The notes beneath the pieces are model-generated. The model made no database searches, was not told where the DNA came from, and saw only the letters and a program-made list of their open reading frames with translations. A stretch of DNA of 30,252 nucleotides from an uncultured Actinomyces sp. (GTDB taxonomy: Bacteria; Actinomycetota; Actinomycetes; Actinomycetales; Actinomycetaceae). The stretch lies in the NCBI GenBank assembly GCA_900554605.1, contig USHU01000001.1, positions 1 to 30,252 on the forward strand, written 5' to 3'. A program made the position numbers and the translations under genes. Below, piece by piece: positions 1 to 8,110 of this stretch. Every line of letters starts with the position of its first letter. Position 1 is the first letter of the stretch.

Positions 1-504
1 CGTGGTCGCGTTCGAAACATCGCCGGTGCCGGCCTCGCCCTTGGAGCGAATCATTGCGGCACCCTCATTAATGCGACGAAGAGCCTCACCGAGGTTCGTT
101 GCACCGCAGACGAAGGGGACCGTGAAATTCCACTTATCGATGTGGTGTGAGTAGTCCGCAGGGGTCAAAACCTCTGACTCGTCGATATAGTCAACGCCCA
201 AAGATTGCAGTACCTGAGCTTCAACAAAGTGGCCAATGCGTGCCTTTGCCATGACCGGGATCGAAACGGCATTAATGATGCCGTCGATGAGATCTGGGTC
301 AGACATGCGCGCGACACCGCCTTGAGCGCGGATATCGGCAGGGACGCGCTCAAGTGCCATAACGGCGACTGCGCCAGCGTCCTCAGCAATCTTTGCCTGC
401 TCAGGGGTGACAACGTCCATGATGACGCCGCCCTTGAGCATCTGAGCCATGCCCCGCTTCACCTGCGGAGTTCCGACCTCGCGTGTGGTCGTCTGCTCAG
501 TCAT
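1..504 (-). CDS. pdxS: PdxS, pyridoxal 5'-phosphate synthase synthase subunit (3' end outside window)
   Basis: This is the N-terminal 168 codons of PdxS, which condenses ribose 5-phosphate, glyceraldehyde 3-phosphate and ammonia to pyridoxal 5'-phosphate with the glutaminase PdxT. Translation from the ATG at 504 begins [10 protein letters not shown] and continues with the family-typical segments [17 protein letters not shown] and [16 protein letters not shown]. The segment [11 protein letters not shown] carries the Lys (about residue 87) that matches the ribose-phosphate Schiff-base lysine of the family. The reading frame is open to base 1, so the stop lies beyond the edge. The start is 3 bases after the yebC stop, so the two genes are surely cotranscribed. 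pdxT is not between them and may lie further downstream. Identity is very secure. Confidence 0.96.
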   Translation of the reverse strand, partial: MTEQTTTREVGTPQVKRGMAQMLKGGVIMDVVTPEQAKIAEDAGAVAVMALERVPADIRAQGGVARMSDPDLIDGIINAVSIPVMAKARIGHFVEAQVLQSLGVDYIDESEVLTPADYSHHIDKWNFTVPFVCGATNLGEALRRINEGAAMIRSKGEAGTGDVSNATT

Positions 505-507
505 CCT

Positions 508-1269
508 TTACTCCTCTTCTTCCAGCTGGGCGCGCACCTCGTCGGAAAGAGACATATTCGTGTAGATGTTCTGCACGTCGTCTGAGTCTTCGAGTGCATC
601 AATCAGCTTGTTGACTTTAAGAGCGCCTTCGAGGTCAAGTTCGACCTCAGTAGAAGCGACGAATTGAGTCTCGGCCGAGTCGTAGTCGATGCCGGCCTCT
701 TGCAGCGCACTGCGAACCGCGACGACATCGCTGGGATCGCATTCGATGACGAAACCTTCACCGAGGTCTTCAACTTCCTCTGCTCCAGCGTCAAGAACAA
801 CTTCCATCAGTCGATCTTCATCAACGCCCTCAGCCGCAGGAACCTCGATGACGCCGCGCCTTGAGAAGAGATAGGAGACGGATCCGGGATCAGCAAGAGA
901 ACCACCCTGACGGGTGAAGCCGAGGCGAACATCGGATGCTGCACGGTTGCGGTTATCGGTCAAGCACTCCACGAGGAAAGCAACACCATTCGGGCCATAG
1001 CCTTCATACATGATGGTCTCGTAGTTTGCGCCGCCTGCTTCTGCACCCGAGCCGCGCTTGATGGCGCGCTCGATGTTGTCTGCGGGAACAGAGTTCTTCT
1101 TCGCCTTTTGAATAGCGTCAAAAAGGGTGGGGTTACCGGCAGGATCGCCACCACCTGTACGAGCAGCAACTTCAATGTTCTTAATGAGTCGTGCGAAGAG
1201 CTTACCGCGCTTGGCGTCAATCGCCGCCTTCTTGTGCTTGGTAGTCGCCCACTTAGAGTGTCCCGACAT
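508..1269 (-). CDS. yebC: YebC/TACO1-family translation factor or regulator
   Basis: This is a 253-residue protein of normal length for the YebC/PmpR/TACO1 family. It opens with the diagnostic [15 protein letters not shown], followed by [19 protein letters not shown] and a middle segment with [15 protein letters not shown]. The acidic C-terminus (ends QLEEEE) is usual. Members were first described as DNA-binding regulators, and more recent work on the family assigns a ribosome-associated role in translating difficult motifs such as proline runs. The sequence cannot tell which applies here. The ATG at 1269 has a GGGAG Shine-Dalgarno about 5 bases upstream. The gene heads the transcript that continues into pdxS. 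In mycobacteria yebC also lies close to the pdxS/pdxT and pgsA/pimA genes. Confidence 0.96.
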   Translation of the reverse strand: MSGHSKWATTKHKKAAIDAKRGKLFARLIKNIEVAARTGGGDPAGNPTLFDAIQKAKKNSVPADNIERAIKRGSGAEAGGANYETIMYEGYGPNGVAFLVECLTDNRNRAASDVRLGFTRQGGSLADPGSVSYLFSRRGVIEVPAAEGVDEDRLMEVVLDAGAEEVEDLGEGFVIECDPSDVVAVRSALQEAGIDYDSAETQFVASTEVELDLEGALKVNKLIDALEDSDDVQNIYTNMSLSDEVRAQLEEEE

Positions 1270-1420
1270 TACTTCTCCCTTTTGGGCTGGATTAATACTG
1301 TGTCAGTCTACAGCGCATCCACAAACTTCCCCACCGGGCACGCGTTTTATGGGACAATGCCACAGATCTGTCAGTGAGCTTGCACTGCACAACAGACGCA
1401 TCATCGTGGGAGGATTCACC
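1270..1420. promoter_or_regulatory. divergent intergenic region between yebC and a small plus-strand gene
   Basis: These 151 bases separate two divergent starts and must hold promoters for both, but I cannot assign hexamers with confidence. On the minus strand a TATTAA about 25-30 bases upstream of yebC is a possible -10 with no good -35. On the plus strand GACAAT near 1354 is a possible -10. A 10-bp perfect palindrome (acagatctgt) lies near 1363-1372. A Shine-Dalgarno (GGGAGGA, 1408-1414) precedes the plus-strand ATG. Confidence 0.35.
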
Positions 1421-1663
1421 ATGGCTTTGGGACACGGTATTGAGCACGCGGTGTGCTCAACGCGAGAGTGTGAGAATCCCGCGGAATTTCTCATTGAGTG
1501 GTCGAATCCCAAAATTCACACCGGCCGCACGAAAAAATGGCTCGCGTGCCCAGATCACAGGCAGTTTCTCATCGACTATCTCAGATACAGAAATTTCCCT
1601 TACGAGGTCAGCGATTTCCCTGTCTCCCCCACGCCTTCAGATTCCCCCGCCCGCGAACAATAA
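1421..1663 (+). CDS. small conserved actinobacterial protein with CX4C and CX2H pairs (function unknown)
   Basis: This is an 80-residue protein starting at the ATG at 1421, with GGGAGGA at 1408-1414 placed 6-7 bases upstream. The frame is open further 5' to 1127, but that extension runs antisense through yebC and lacks a matching start signal, so I reject it. The protein has CSTREC near residue 12 and LACPDH near residue 43. This CX4C...CX2H arrangement suggests one bound metal ion, probably zinc. The core (WSNPKIHTGRTKKWLACPDH) resembles small actinobacterial proteins often mislabelled as acetone carboxylase subunits. I see nothing supporting that enzyme function. The last 15 residues are proline- and serine-rich. 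It stands alone on the plus strand and converges on the phosphatase gene 28 bases away. Confidence 0.75.
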   Translation: MALGHGIEHAVCSTRECENPAEFLIEWSNPKIHTGRTKKWLACPDHRQFLIDYLRYRNFPYEVSDFPVSPTPSDSPAREQ

Positions 1664-1678
1664 TTGCCGAGGCCGCGG

Positions 1679-1697
1679 GGGCTATGCGCTTTAGCCC
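1679..1697. terminator. weak hairpin between convergent genes
   Basis: A 5-bp inverted repeat (gggct / agccc) with a 9-base loop covers the stop codon of the minus-strand phosphatase and lies just after the small plus-strand gene. There is no T-run. It may serve as a modest terminator in either direction, but the stem is short enough to be chance. Confidence 0.25.
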
Positions 1698-2346
1698 AGT
1701 TGATGCCCGTCCCAGCTCAGCGCCTTCAGATTGGCAACTTCGCCAATTCTCAGCTGACGAAACTCGTCAATATTGGCCTCAAAAACCGCCATTCCAGTAT
1801 TTGACATGAACTGGGTGGGGCTCACACCCAGGCGAATATCTTCGCTCAGTACTGCGGAAAGAACTCGGATTAACCCGCCGTGCGCAACGATGCCGCCTAC
1901 TGCCTCGTCTCCCCCCGAGCGGTAAGCACGCTCCATGACATCACGAATAATCGGCACGACGCGACCAAGAAACTCGTATCCATCTTCTGCCCCGGGCATG
2001 CGAAGTTGGCGTTCATCCATGCATAGCATGCTTCGACATAGACACGGATGGCGACTGGGGAAGAGGACATTTCATAGTCCCCTGCTGAGACCTCCCGGAT
2101 CTGCGCGCTCACCTGGGGTTTCACACCATAGTGCGCACACAGGGGAGCTGCGGTCTGCCGCGTCCTCGTCATTGCTGAGACTGTGAGGGCATCGAGGCGG
2201 TCACCGACTTCCTTGGAGAAACGTTCGCTCAGCGATTGGGCTTGTGATTGTCCGAGGTTTGTCAGGGGAAGTCCTGGAAGCCGCGTATCCAATGCCGCCG
2301 AGAGATTGGCTGCTGTTTGCCCGTGTCGAATAAGTACTAGCTTCAC
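1691..2346 (-). pseudogene. histidine phosphatase family protein, disrupted by a single-base frameshift
   Basis: The GTG at 2346 starts MKLVLIRHGQTAANL, the RHG catalytic motif of the phosphoglycerate mutase/histidine phosphatase superfamily. The frame runs well to about residue 113 (CYAWMNANF) and then degenerates. Homology resumes in the next frame as RMPGAEDGYEFLGRV and IVAHGGLIRVLS, which carries the second catalytic His, and ends at 1691. The frames cross near 2000-2012. The total span is 656 bases, one short of 219 codons, so one lost base explains it. Read as one gene the product would be about 218 residues, normal for the family. It follows the glnE stop by 15 bases with an AGGAG signal overlapping that stop. 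As given, the product lacks half of its active site. A sequencing error is possible. The substrate is unknown. Confidence 0.85.
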
Positions 2347-2361
2347 GCGTTTTCTCTTCTC

Positions 2362-5313
2362 CTAGGTAATATCCCAGAACAGTTTCTCAAAAAGTGTGCG
2401 GACTTTGCGCGAGGCGGACAGCCACTGATCAATCATCTGAGAGCGACTCTCACGCGAATACCCCATCAGCATTGCCAAAGCGATGAGTTGATCAACGTTC
2501 GATGGCAGAACATCATTCTTAGACGCCGATGGGCCTGTTGCGATTACTTTCAAGCGTCGAAGACGCTGTGCCATCGTCCATGTTGATTCGATGAGATTGT
2601 AGGACTGAGAGGATAGATGTCCGCCTTTACACAATGCATCAAGGGCACGTTTGGTTGAGGCAACTCGGAGAGACGGATCGTCATATCCCCATTGCAGTTG
2701 GAAGAGCTCCACGAGCCATTGAATATCCGATAGCGCACCTGGACCGAGCTTCACGTGCATTCGCGGATCGATACCACCGGGAATTCGTTCGCGTTCAACA
2801 CGCACCTTCATGAGCTGAATCTCTTGCTTCTCGGTGGCATTCAGAGCGCTCGAATAGCAGTATTCTTGGACGAATTCCCATAAACGATGCGCATTCGGAC
2901 CACCTGCAAGGGGACGAAGGCGCACGAGCATTTGTTTTTCCCAGCTTTGCGCCCATTTCTGGTAATAATCAATGTAGGATTCGCAGCTACGAACTAAGGC
3001 ACCGTTTTTCCCCTCCGGGCGCAAGTTGAAATCAAGGGCCACAGCAAGTGCCCTGCTGGGGCGCGCAAGCAGCTGCTTAAGTCGGGTCAAAAGAGTGTGG
3101 GCCACGCTAGCTTCTTCACTACCGGCCTCGTCATTCATGATTGCGATGACATCAAGGTCAGAGGTGTACGTCAGTTCTTGCGCACCGTAGCTTCCCAGAG
3201 CGCACAGCTCTAGGCCGAGAAGCTCGCATTCGCCTGCTTCACGTTCGATCAGGGTTTCAAGAGAGGATTGAAGGCACACATCAGCAACGTCAGATAGTGC
3301 TTGACCGATACCTGAACTGCTGCCCGTAACTTCCCTCAAAGCGATTCGAAGTACTTCTCGAGTCCGAATTAAACGGATTTTTTCGATAGCATCCTCGGCA
3401 CTGACCGCACGCCTTGCGGTTGCAAGCATCTGTCCGCGAAGGGTTTCTTGAGATGGAGTCTCCAGTAACTCTGGCGAATCAAGCCAGGACACAGCCTCGG
3501 GAAAGAGACGAAGAAGTGCCCCGAGCCACTCGGAGGCAGAAAGAACTCGACATAGCTGCGACGCAGCGAAATCACTGTCACGCAAAAGCGCCAAATACCA
3601 GTGCGAGTCGCCGATTTCTTCGGAAAGCACACGAAAGTTCAGCAAACCCATGTCGGGGTTTGCTCCGTCGGCAATCCACGATAAGAGCACTGGAAGCAAA
3701 TGACGTTGAATCATCGCACGTCTACTGGTTCCCGTGCTCAAAGATTGAATATGCCCCATTGCGCTACGCGGGTCCAAATAGCCGAGTGCCCGCAAACGTT
3801 CCATCGCCTGTTGCGGATCCAAACGGATCAGGTCGTCGTCGGCCTGCGCACTAGCTGCAATGATCGGCCGGAAGAATACAGAATGATGAAGAGCGCGCAC
3901 CTGCCGACGAAGCGAACGCAAATGCTCGTGAAGATCATGCGTGCTGGCGTCCGTGCCAAATAAAGATCGTATGAGGCGCTCAAGTTGAGATTGAGAGTGC
4001 GGAAGATTGTGTGTGCGATGCATACGCAAAAGTTGCGAGCGATGTTCCAGAGTACGCAGATAGGCGTAGCTCTCACGCAAGCTTGCCGCGTCACTACGGG
4101 CAATGTATCCCTCGGCGCTCAGTGCGTCGAGTGCATCGAGGGTTGATCTTTGGCGAATGCGATCATCGTTTCTACCGTGGACCAGTTGTAAGAATTGAAT
4201 AGAGAATTCGATATCGCGCAGTCCGCCAACGCCAAGTTTGAGTTCTTGATCCCGGTTCTTTTCTGGAACGGAACGCTCCACCTGCACGCGCATACTGCGA
4301 ACATCATCGACAAATCCCTCACGCGCAGAAGCCTCCCAAATGAAGGGAGAGGCAAGCCGTAAAAATTCCTCACCTGTGCGCTGATCCCCCGCGCAGGGAC
4401 GTGCTTTGAGAAGAGCCTGGAACTCCCAGTTCTGAGCCCACCGTTTCCAATAGCTGTGGAAAGAGTCGAGGGTACGCACGAGCGCACCGTCACGCCCTTC
4501 TGGGCGAAGATTTGCGTCCACGCTCCACAGCGGTGCTTCACTGGCCGGACTTGAACACACTGCGTTGATGATGTTGGCCATCTTGGTTGCACGTTCAAGC
4601 ATTTCAGCGGTCTGTAAATCTTCCCCGTTGTAGTCATCGGGAGAGTCGCCAAGAACATACATGACGTCAACGTCGGAAATATAGTTAAGTTCCCCTCCCC
4701 CAGTTTTTCCCATCGCAATAACACACAGAGGGATCAGCCTGCACCTGTCTTCAAGGCATTGAGCGATGTAGAGCGCACCTGCAAGGGCTGCATCGGCGAG
4801 ATCTGAAATCCGACGAGCAACTGATTGGAAATGCTGCGGAGCACACGGATCTGGGGACAAGAGGTCGTCGGCAACGATCTCAAAAAGCGCACGCCGATAA
4901 GCACTGCGCAAGGTACACGCCGCAAAGCTCCATGCGTTTGAGTCTTCGCTTGCGTATTCCTCCCAATCTTGCGGCAGTGCTTGGCGCAGATATTCAACCA
5001 TCCCGAGGCCACAAGGCGGTGGCGGCATCGCCAAAAAATCGGGATGCTGCAGCAGGTAGTCACCCCACCACGAAGAAAAGCCCACAACCGCGGCAAAACG
5101 GCACGCGGCCTCGGCGTCAGAATTCAAGTCCTGGATGAGTTGCGGGCACTGAGAAGCAGCACGCGCACACACGAGGGCGAACTGCTCGATATCCGCACAC
5201 TTGTCAAGAGCATGGCCAAGATCTTCAATAACCAGGCCGCTCTCGTCGATAAGCGCACGGACGCGCTCAGGTTGATGCACGCCCCAGCGGCGAAGATCCT
5301 GGTCAGAGATCAT
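2362..5313 (-). CDS. glnE: GlnE, bifunctional glutamine synthetase adenylyltransferase / adenylyl-removing enzyme
   Basis: This 983-residue protein has the two tandem nucleotidyltransferase domains of GlnE. The N-terminal, deadenylylating domain has GGGELNYISDVDVMYVLG near residues 205-222. The C-terminal, adenylylating domain has GAQELTYTSDLDVIAIM near residues 705-720. Both keep the SDxD metal-binding acids. Between and after them are the helical regions seen in the family. It attaches or removes AMP on the adenylylation tyrosine of type I-beta glutamine synthetase in response to nitrogen status. The ATG at 5313 overlaps the glnA2 stop by four bases (ATGA), with AAGG seven bases upstream, so translation is coupled. 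The glnA2-glnE pairing is the same as in mycobacteria. The neighbouring GlnA2 lacks the target tyrosine, so the substrate should be a GlnA1 elsewhere. Confidence 0.97.
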   Translation of the reverse strand: MISDQDLRRWGVHQPERVRALIDESGLVIEDLGHALDKCADIEQFALVCARAASQCPQLIQDLNSDAEAACRFAAVVGFSSWWGDYLLQHPDFLAMPPPPCGLGMVEYLRQALPQDWEEYASEDSNAWSFAACTLRSAYRRALFEIVADDLLSPDPCAPQHFQSVARRISDLADAALAGALYIAQCLEDRCRLIPLCVIAMGKTGGGELNYISDVDVMYVLGDSPDDYNGEDLQTAEMLERATKMANIINAVCSSPASEAPLWSVDANLRPEGRDGALVRTLDSFHSYWKRWAQNWEFQALLKARPCAGDQRTGEEFLRLASPFIWEASAREGFVDDVRSMRVQVERSVPEKNRDQELKLGVGGLRDIEFSIQFLQLVHGRNDDRIRQRSTLDALDALSAEGYIARSDAASLRESYAYLRTLEHRSQLLRMHRTHNLPHSQSQLERLIRSLFGTDASTHDLHEHLRSLRRQVRALHHSVFFRPIIAASAQADDDLIRLDPQQAMERLRALGYLDPRSAMGHIQSLSTGTSRRAMIQRHLLPVLLSWIADGANPDMGLLNFRVLSEEIGDSHWYLALLRDSDFAASQLCRVLSASEWLGALLRLFPEAVSWLDSPELLETPSQETLRGQMLATARRAVSAEDAIEKIRLIRTREVLRIALREVTGSSSGIGQALSDVADVCLQSSLETLIEREAGECELLGLELCALGSYGAQELTYTSDLDVIAIMNDEAGSEEASVAHTLLTRLKQLLARPSRALAVALDFNLRPEGKNGALVRSCESYIDYYQKWAQSWEKQMLVRLRPLAGGPNAHRLWEFVQEYCYSSALNATEKQEIQLMKVRVERERIPGGIDPRMHVKLGPGALSDIQWLVELFQLQWGYDDPSLRVASTKRALDALCKGGHLSSQSYNLIESTWTMAQRLRRLKVIATGPSASKNDVLPSNVDQLIALAMLMGYSRESRSQMIDQWLSASRKVRTLFEKLFWDIT

Positions 5314-6647
5314 CCATTGACCTTAAGGAACTGGCGCAATTCCCCAGGGGTGATCTGACGACGATATTCGCGCCATTCACTCTCTTTTTCACGCAAAACG
5401 TGCTCAAAAACTTGCTCACCTAAAGCTTCAGCAACAAGCTCTGATTCACGCATCGCACGCAAAGCATCAGAAAGAGAAGAAGGCAACGGGTGAATTCCCA
5501 AAATCTGTCGCTCGGTATCACTGAGCTGCCAGACATTATCTTCCGCCTCGTCGGCAAGCGACATTTTCTTCTCAATGCCATCGAGTCCGGCCCTAATAAG
5601 CACTGCGAAGGCAAGATAGGGGTTCGCAGCCGGGTCGAGGCCTCGGAATTCAATGCGCGCACTGGTGGTCTTCGAGGGCTTATATGCCGGAACGCGCACC
5701 AGCGCAGAACGATTATTGTGTCCCCAGCAGATGAAGGAAGGCGCTTCTCCCCCGCCCCACAATCGCTTATAGGAATTCACATGCTGGTTGGTAATCGCTG
5801 CAATCTCACGCGCGTGGTGGAGCAATCCGGCAATGAAATAGCGTCCAATTTCGGAAAGCTGGTAGCGCCCCGATGGATCGTAGAAGGCATTCTCATCACC
5901 TTCGAAAAGAGAGAGATGCGTGTGCATTCCCGAGCCCTGCTGATCGGCAAAAGGCTTGGGCATAAAGGTTGCGAGCATTCCTTCCGAGAGCGCGACCTCT
6001 TCGATGAGGGTCTTCGCCGTCATAATGTTGTCAGCAGCGCGCAGCGCGTCAACTGCACGCAAATCCACCTCATTTTGTCCAGGACCTGCTTCATGATGCG
6101 AGAACTCGACTTGAATTCCCGTATCTTCCAGGGCATGAACAATCTTGCGGCGAAAATCGTTGGAAAGCCCGCGCGTGACATGGTCGAAATAGCCAGCCTG
6201 GTCAACGGGTTCGAGGTGGTTGATATCCACCGGCTGGCGTAGAAGATAGAACTCGATCTCTGGATGAGCGAAAACAGAAAACCCCATCTCCGAGGCGCGC
6301 TGAACCGCGCGTTCGAGCGCGCCTCGGGGATCGGCCGGAGAGGGCAACCCATCGGGAGTCAGGACATCGCAGAACATTCTCCCGTGGACGTCGCCATCGC
6401 CTTTGTTATGTAACCGTTGGAAGGTTGCAGCATCAGGACGCAAAAGCATGTCGGATTCGTAGACACGAGTCAGCCCTTCGATTGAAGAACCATCGAATCC
6501 GATCCCTTCAGCAAATGCCTCTTCGAGTTCTCCCGGGTCGATGGCGACCGATTTGAGAACTCCCGCGACATCCGTGAACCATAAACGAATCAGACGGATG
6601 TCTTCTTGAACAACGCTACGAAGGACTTGTTCCTGATGCTGTTTCAT
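5310..6647 (-). CDS. glnA2: type I glutamine synthetase, GlnA2-like (non-adenylylated form)
   Basis: This 445-residue glutamine synthetase has GFDGSSIEG near residue 50, HPEIEFYLL, EAGPGQNEVDLR, GSGMHTHLSLF, NSYKRLWGGGEAPSF, NRSALVRVP and RIEFRGLDPAANPYLA. These are the ATP, metal, ammonium and glutamate sites of GS type I. Where I-beta enzymes have the adenylylation motif NLYDL, this protein reads NVWQL, so the modified tyrosine is absent. Length and position next to glnE match actinobacterial GlnA2. The biochemical role of GlnA2 is less clear than that of the main GlnA1, and some paralogues use polyamines, so the substrate deserves care. The ATG at 6645-6647 has AAGGA six bases upstream. 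The gene starts 9 bases after the SPFH gene stop, in the same transcription unit. Confidence 0.92.
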   Translation of the reverse strand: MKQHQEQVLRSVVQEDIRLIRLWFTDVAGVLKSVAIDPGELEEAFAEGIGFDGSSIEGLTRVYESDMLLRPDAATFQRLHNKGDGDVHGRMFCDVLTPDGLPSPADPRGALERAVQRASEMGFSVFAHPEIEFYLLRQPVDINHLEPVDQAGYFDHVTRGLSNDFRRKIVHALEDTGIQVEFSHHEAGPGQNEVDLRAVDALRAADNIMTAKTLIEEVALSEGMLATFMPKPFADQQGSGMHTHLSLFEGDENAFYDPSGRYQLSEIGRYFIAGLLHHAREIAAITNQHVNSYKRLWGGGEAPSFICWGHNNRSALVRVPAYKPSKTTSARIEFRGLDPAANPYLAFAVLIRAGLDGIEKKMSLADEAEDNVWQLSDTERQILGIHPLPSSLSDALRAMRESELVAEALGEQVFEHVLREKESEWREYRRQITPGELRQFLKVNG

Positions 6648-6656
6648 CTGTCTTCC

Positions 6657-7610
6657 TTAGGAACGACCGAAGCCCTTCGAAATCGCATCAAGGGCACCGG
6701 TGAGATCTGAGGGCAGCACCCACAGTTTCGAGGCTTGACCATTTGCAATTCGGGGCAGCATCTCCAAGTACTTGTAGGAGAGCAGTTCCGGCGTGGCATG
6801 TCCCTGGTTAATAGCCGTGAACACGACAGAGATAGCTTCCGCTTCACCCTGCGCGCGCAGGATCTGTGCCTGGCGAGCACCTTCAGCCTGGAGGATGAGA
6901 GCTTCCTTCTCACCTCGCGCCTGCAGCACTTGCGCTTCCTGCTGTGCCGAGGCCGCGAGGACGGCAGCTTGCTTCGCACCTTCAGCCTTCTTGATTTGCG
7001 CTTCACGCTCTGCTTCAGCAGTCAAGATCGTTGCACGCTTCGTACGCTCAGCAGTAATCTGCTGCACCATCGCGGACAAAACGTTCGGCGGCGGTTCAAT
7101 TGACTTGAGTTCAACGCGTGTCACGCGAATGCCCCAGGGGCCGGTTGCCTCGTCAAGAACGCCACGGAGTTGCTTGTTGATCGATTCGCGGCTGGTCTGG
7201 GTTTCTTCCAAATCCAAAGAACCGATGAGATTACGCAAGGTCGTCGCAGTGAGCTGCTCGATCGCTTGCAGGAAGTTAGCAACCTCGTAGGTCGCGCTAC
7301 GAGGATCAGTGATCTGGAAGTAGATCACAGAGTCGATCTCGACCATAGCCTGGTCTGCAGTAATGACCGACTGCGAAGGGAAGTTCACCACCTGTTCACG
7401 CAGGTCGATTCGTGCCGCAACGCGGTCAACAAAAGGCACCAGAAGGTGAAAACCGCCGTGCAGAACTGAACGGAAACGACCGAGGCGTTCAACAACGAAA
7501 GCCTCAGACTGGGGAACAATTCGGACGGCTCTCAGCAGCGAGATTGCTACAAAGAGGATGAAGACTACTGCGACGATCGCAACAACGGATCCGAGAAAAT
7601 CGTCTGCCAT
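6657..7610 (-). CDS. SPFH/band 7 (stomatin/prohibitin-like) membrane protein
   Basis: This is a 317-residue protein from the ATG at 7610. GGAG lies 8 bases upstream, which favours it over the GTG at 7619. A hydrophobic N-terminal segment (about residues 8-30) is followed by the band 7 domain: VPQSEAFVVERLGRF, FVDRVAARIDLREQVV, VITADQAMVEIDSVIYFQI, and then AERTKRATILTAEAEREAQI. After that comes a long Ala/Glu/Gln-rich helix (about residues 180-255) expected to form a coiled coil and oligomerise. Such proteins form ring or cage scaffolds in membrane microdomains, often with an NfeD partner. Here nfeD lies 31 bases upstream on the same strand. The bacterial function is not precisely known. It may regulate membrane proteases or fluidity. 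Confidence 0.92.
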   Translation of the reverse strand: MADDFLGSVVAIVAVVFILFVAISLLRAVRIVPQSEAFVVERLGRFRSVLHGGFHLLVPFVDRVAARIDLREQVVNFPSQSVITADQAMVEIDSVIYFQITDPRSATYEVANFLQAIEQLTATTLRNLIGSLDLEETQTSRESINKQLRGVLDEATGPWGIRVTRVELKSIEPPPNVLSAMVQQITAERTKRATILTAEAEREAQIKKAEGAKQAAVLAASAQQEAQVLQARGEKEALILQAEGARQAQILRAQGEAEAISVVFTAINQGHATPELLSYKYLEMLPRIANGQASKLWVLPSDLTGALDAISKGFGRS

Positions 7611-7641
7611 AATCCGCACTCCTTTCGTGGAAATATTTTGA

Positions 7642-8082
7642 TTAATTCAATGGCTGATTTGTCAGTGGGCGAACTACCGCGGTCGCGCCTTCAATAGCGA
7701 CAACCTCAATTTGAGTGCCCACGGGTATGAGCTCGCCTGCGCTCCGTGCACTCCATTCGCCTCCGGAGAACTGAATGCGACCATCGCGTTCCCCCACGAG
7801 CTGCGTCACGTAGCCGCTCTTTCCGATCAGCGCATCCGCATTCGTTCGGACGTCATCACCGGATCGTTGGATGCGTCCTTTCATGAACGGGCGCATGACG
7901 ATGAGCAAGAGGAGCGAAACTACAACGAAAACTACGACTTGTGCAATGAGGCCACCGCCGAAAAATGCGGTAATCGCTGCAGCAACGGCTCCAATGGCGA
8001 ACATCAGGAACACGAAAGTAATGCTGAGAACTTCAATGATTCCAAGGAGTAGGGCTGCCAGCAGCCACATCCACCACGTCAT
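7642..8082 (-). CDS. NfeD-family membrane protein (short NfeD1b type)
   Basis: This 146-residue protein begins MTWWMWLLAALLLGIIEV. Three hydrophobic segments fill about residues 3-70 (including AIGAVAAAITAFFGG and VVVFVVVSLLLLIVM), ending in the basic MRPFMKGRIQRS. A soluble C-terminal domain (about residues 85-142) with GKSGYVTQLVGERDGRIQF and PVGTQIEVVAIEGATAVV fits the small OB-fold of NfeD. There is no protease domain, so this is the short form that partners SPFH proteins. The ATG at 8082 has AAGGAG 7 bases upstream. It sits between an ABC ATPase gene and the SPFH gene, an arrangement I know from other actinobacteria. Confidence 0.9.
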   Translation of the reverse strand: MTWWMWLLAALLLGIIEVLSITFVFLMFAIGAVAAAITAFFGGGLIAQVVVFVVVSLLLLIVMRPFMKGRIQRSGDDVRTNADALIGKSGYVTQLVGERDGRIQFSGGEWSARSAGELIPVGTQIEVVAIEGATAVVRPLTNQPLN

Positions 8083-8110
8083 TTTCTTTCTCCTTCCAGT
8101 CGGCTAATTC

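Noticed and set aside
1127..1420. N-terminal extension of the small plus-strand gene into yebC
   Set aside because: The extension is antisense to yebC, while a good Shine-Dalgarno precedes the ATG at 1421 where the conserved sequence begins.
1990..2020. programmed -1 frameshift in the phosphatase gene
   Set aside because: The crossing region (aacttcgcatgcc on the minus strand) has no slippery heptamer or strong downstream structure. A lost base is simpler.
5490..6242. 250-residue open frame on the plus strand, antisense to glnA2
   Set aside because: It is entirely within a conserved glutamine synthetase gene and has no family-like sequence. It is a shadow frame.
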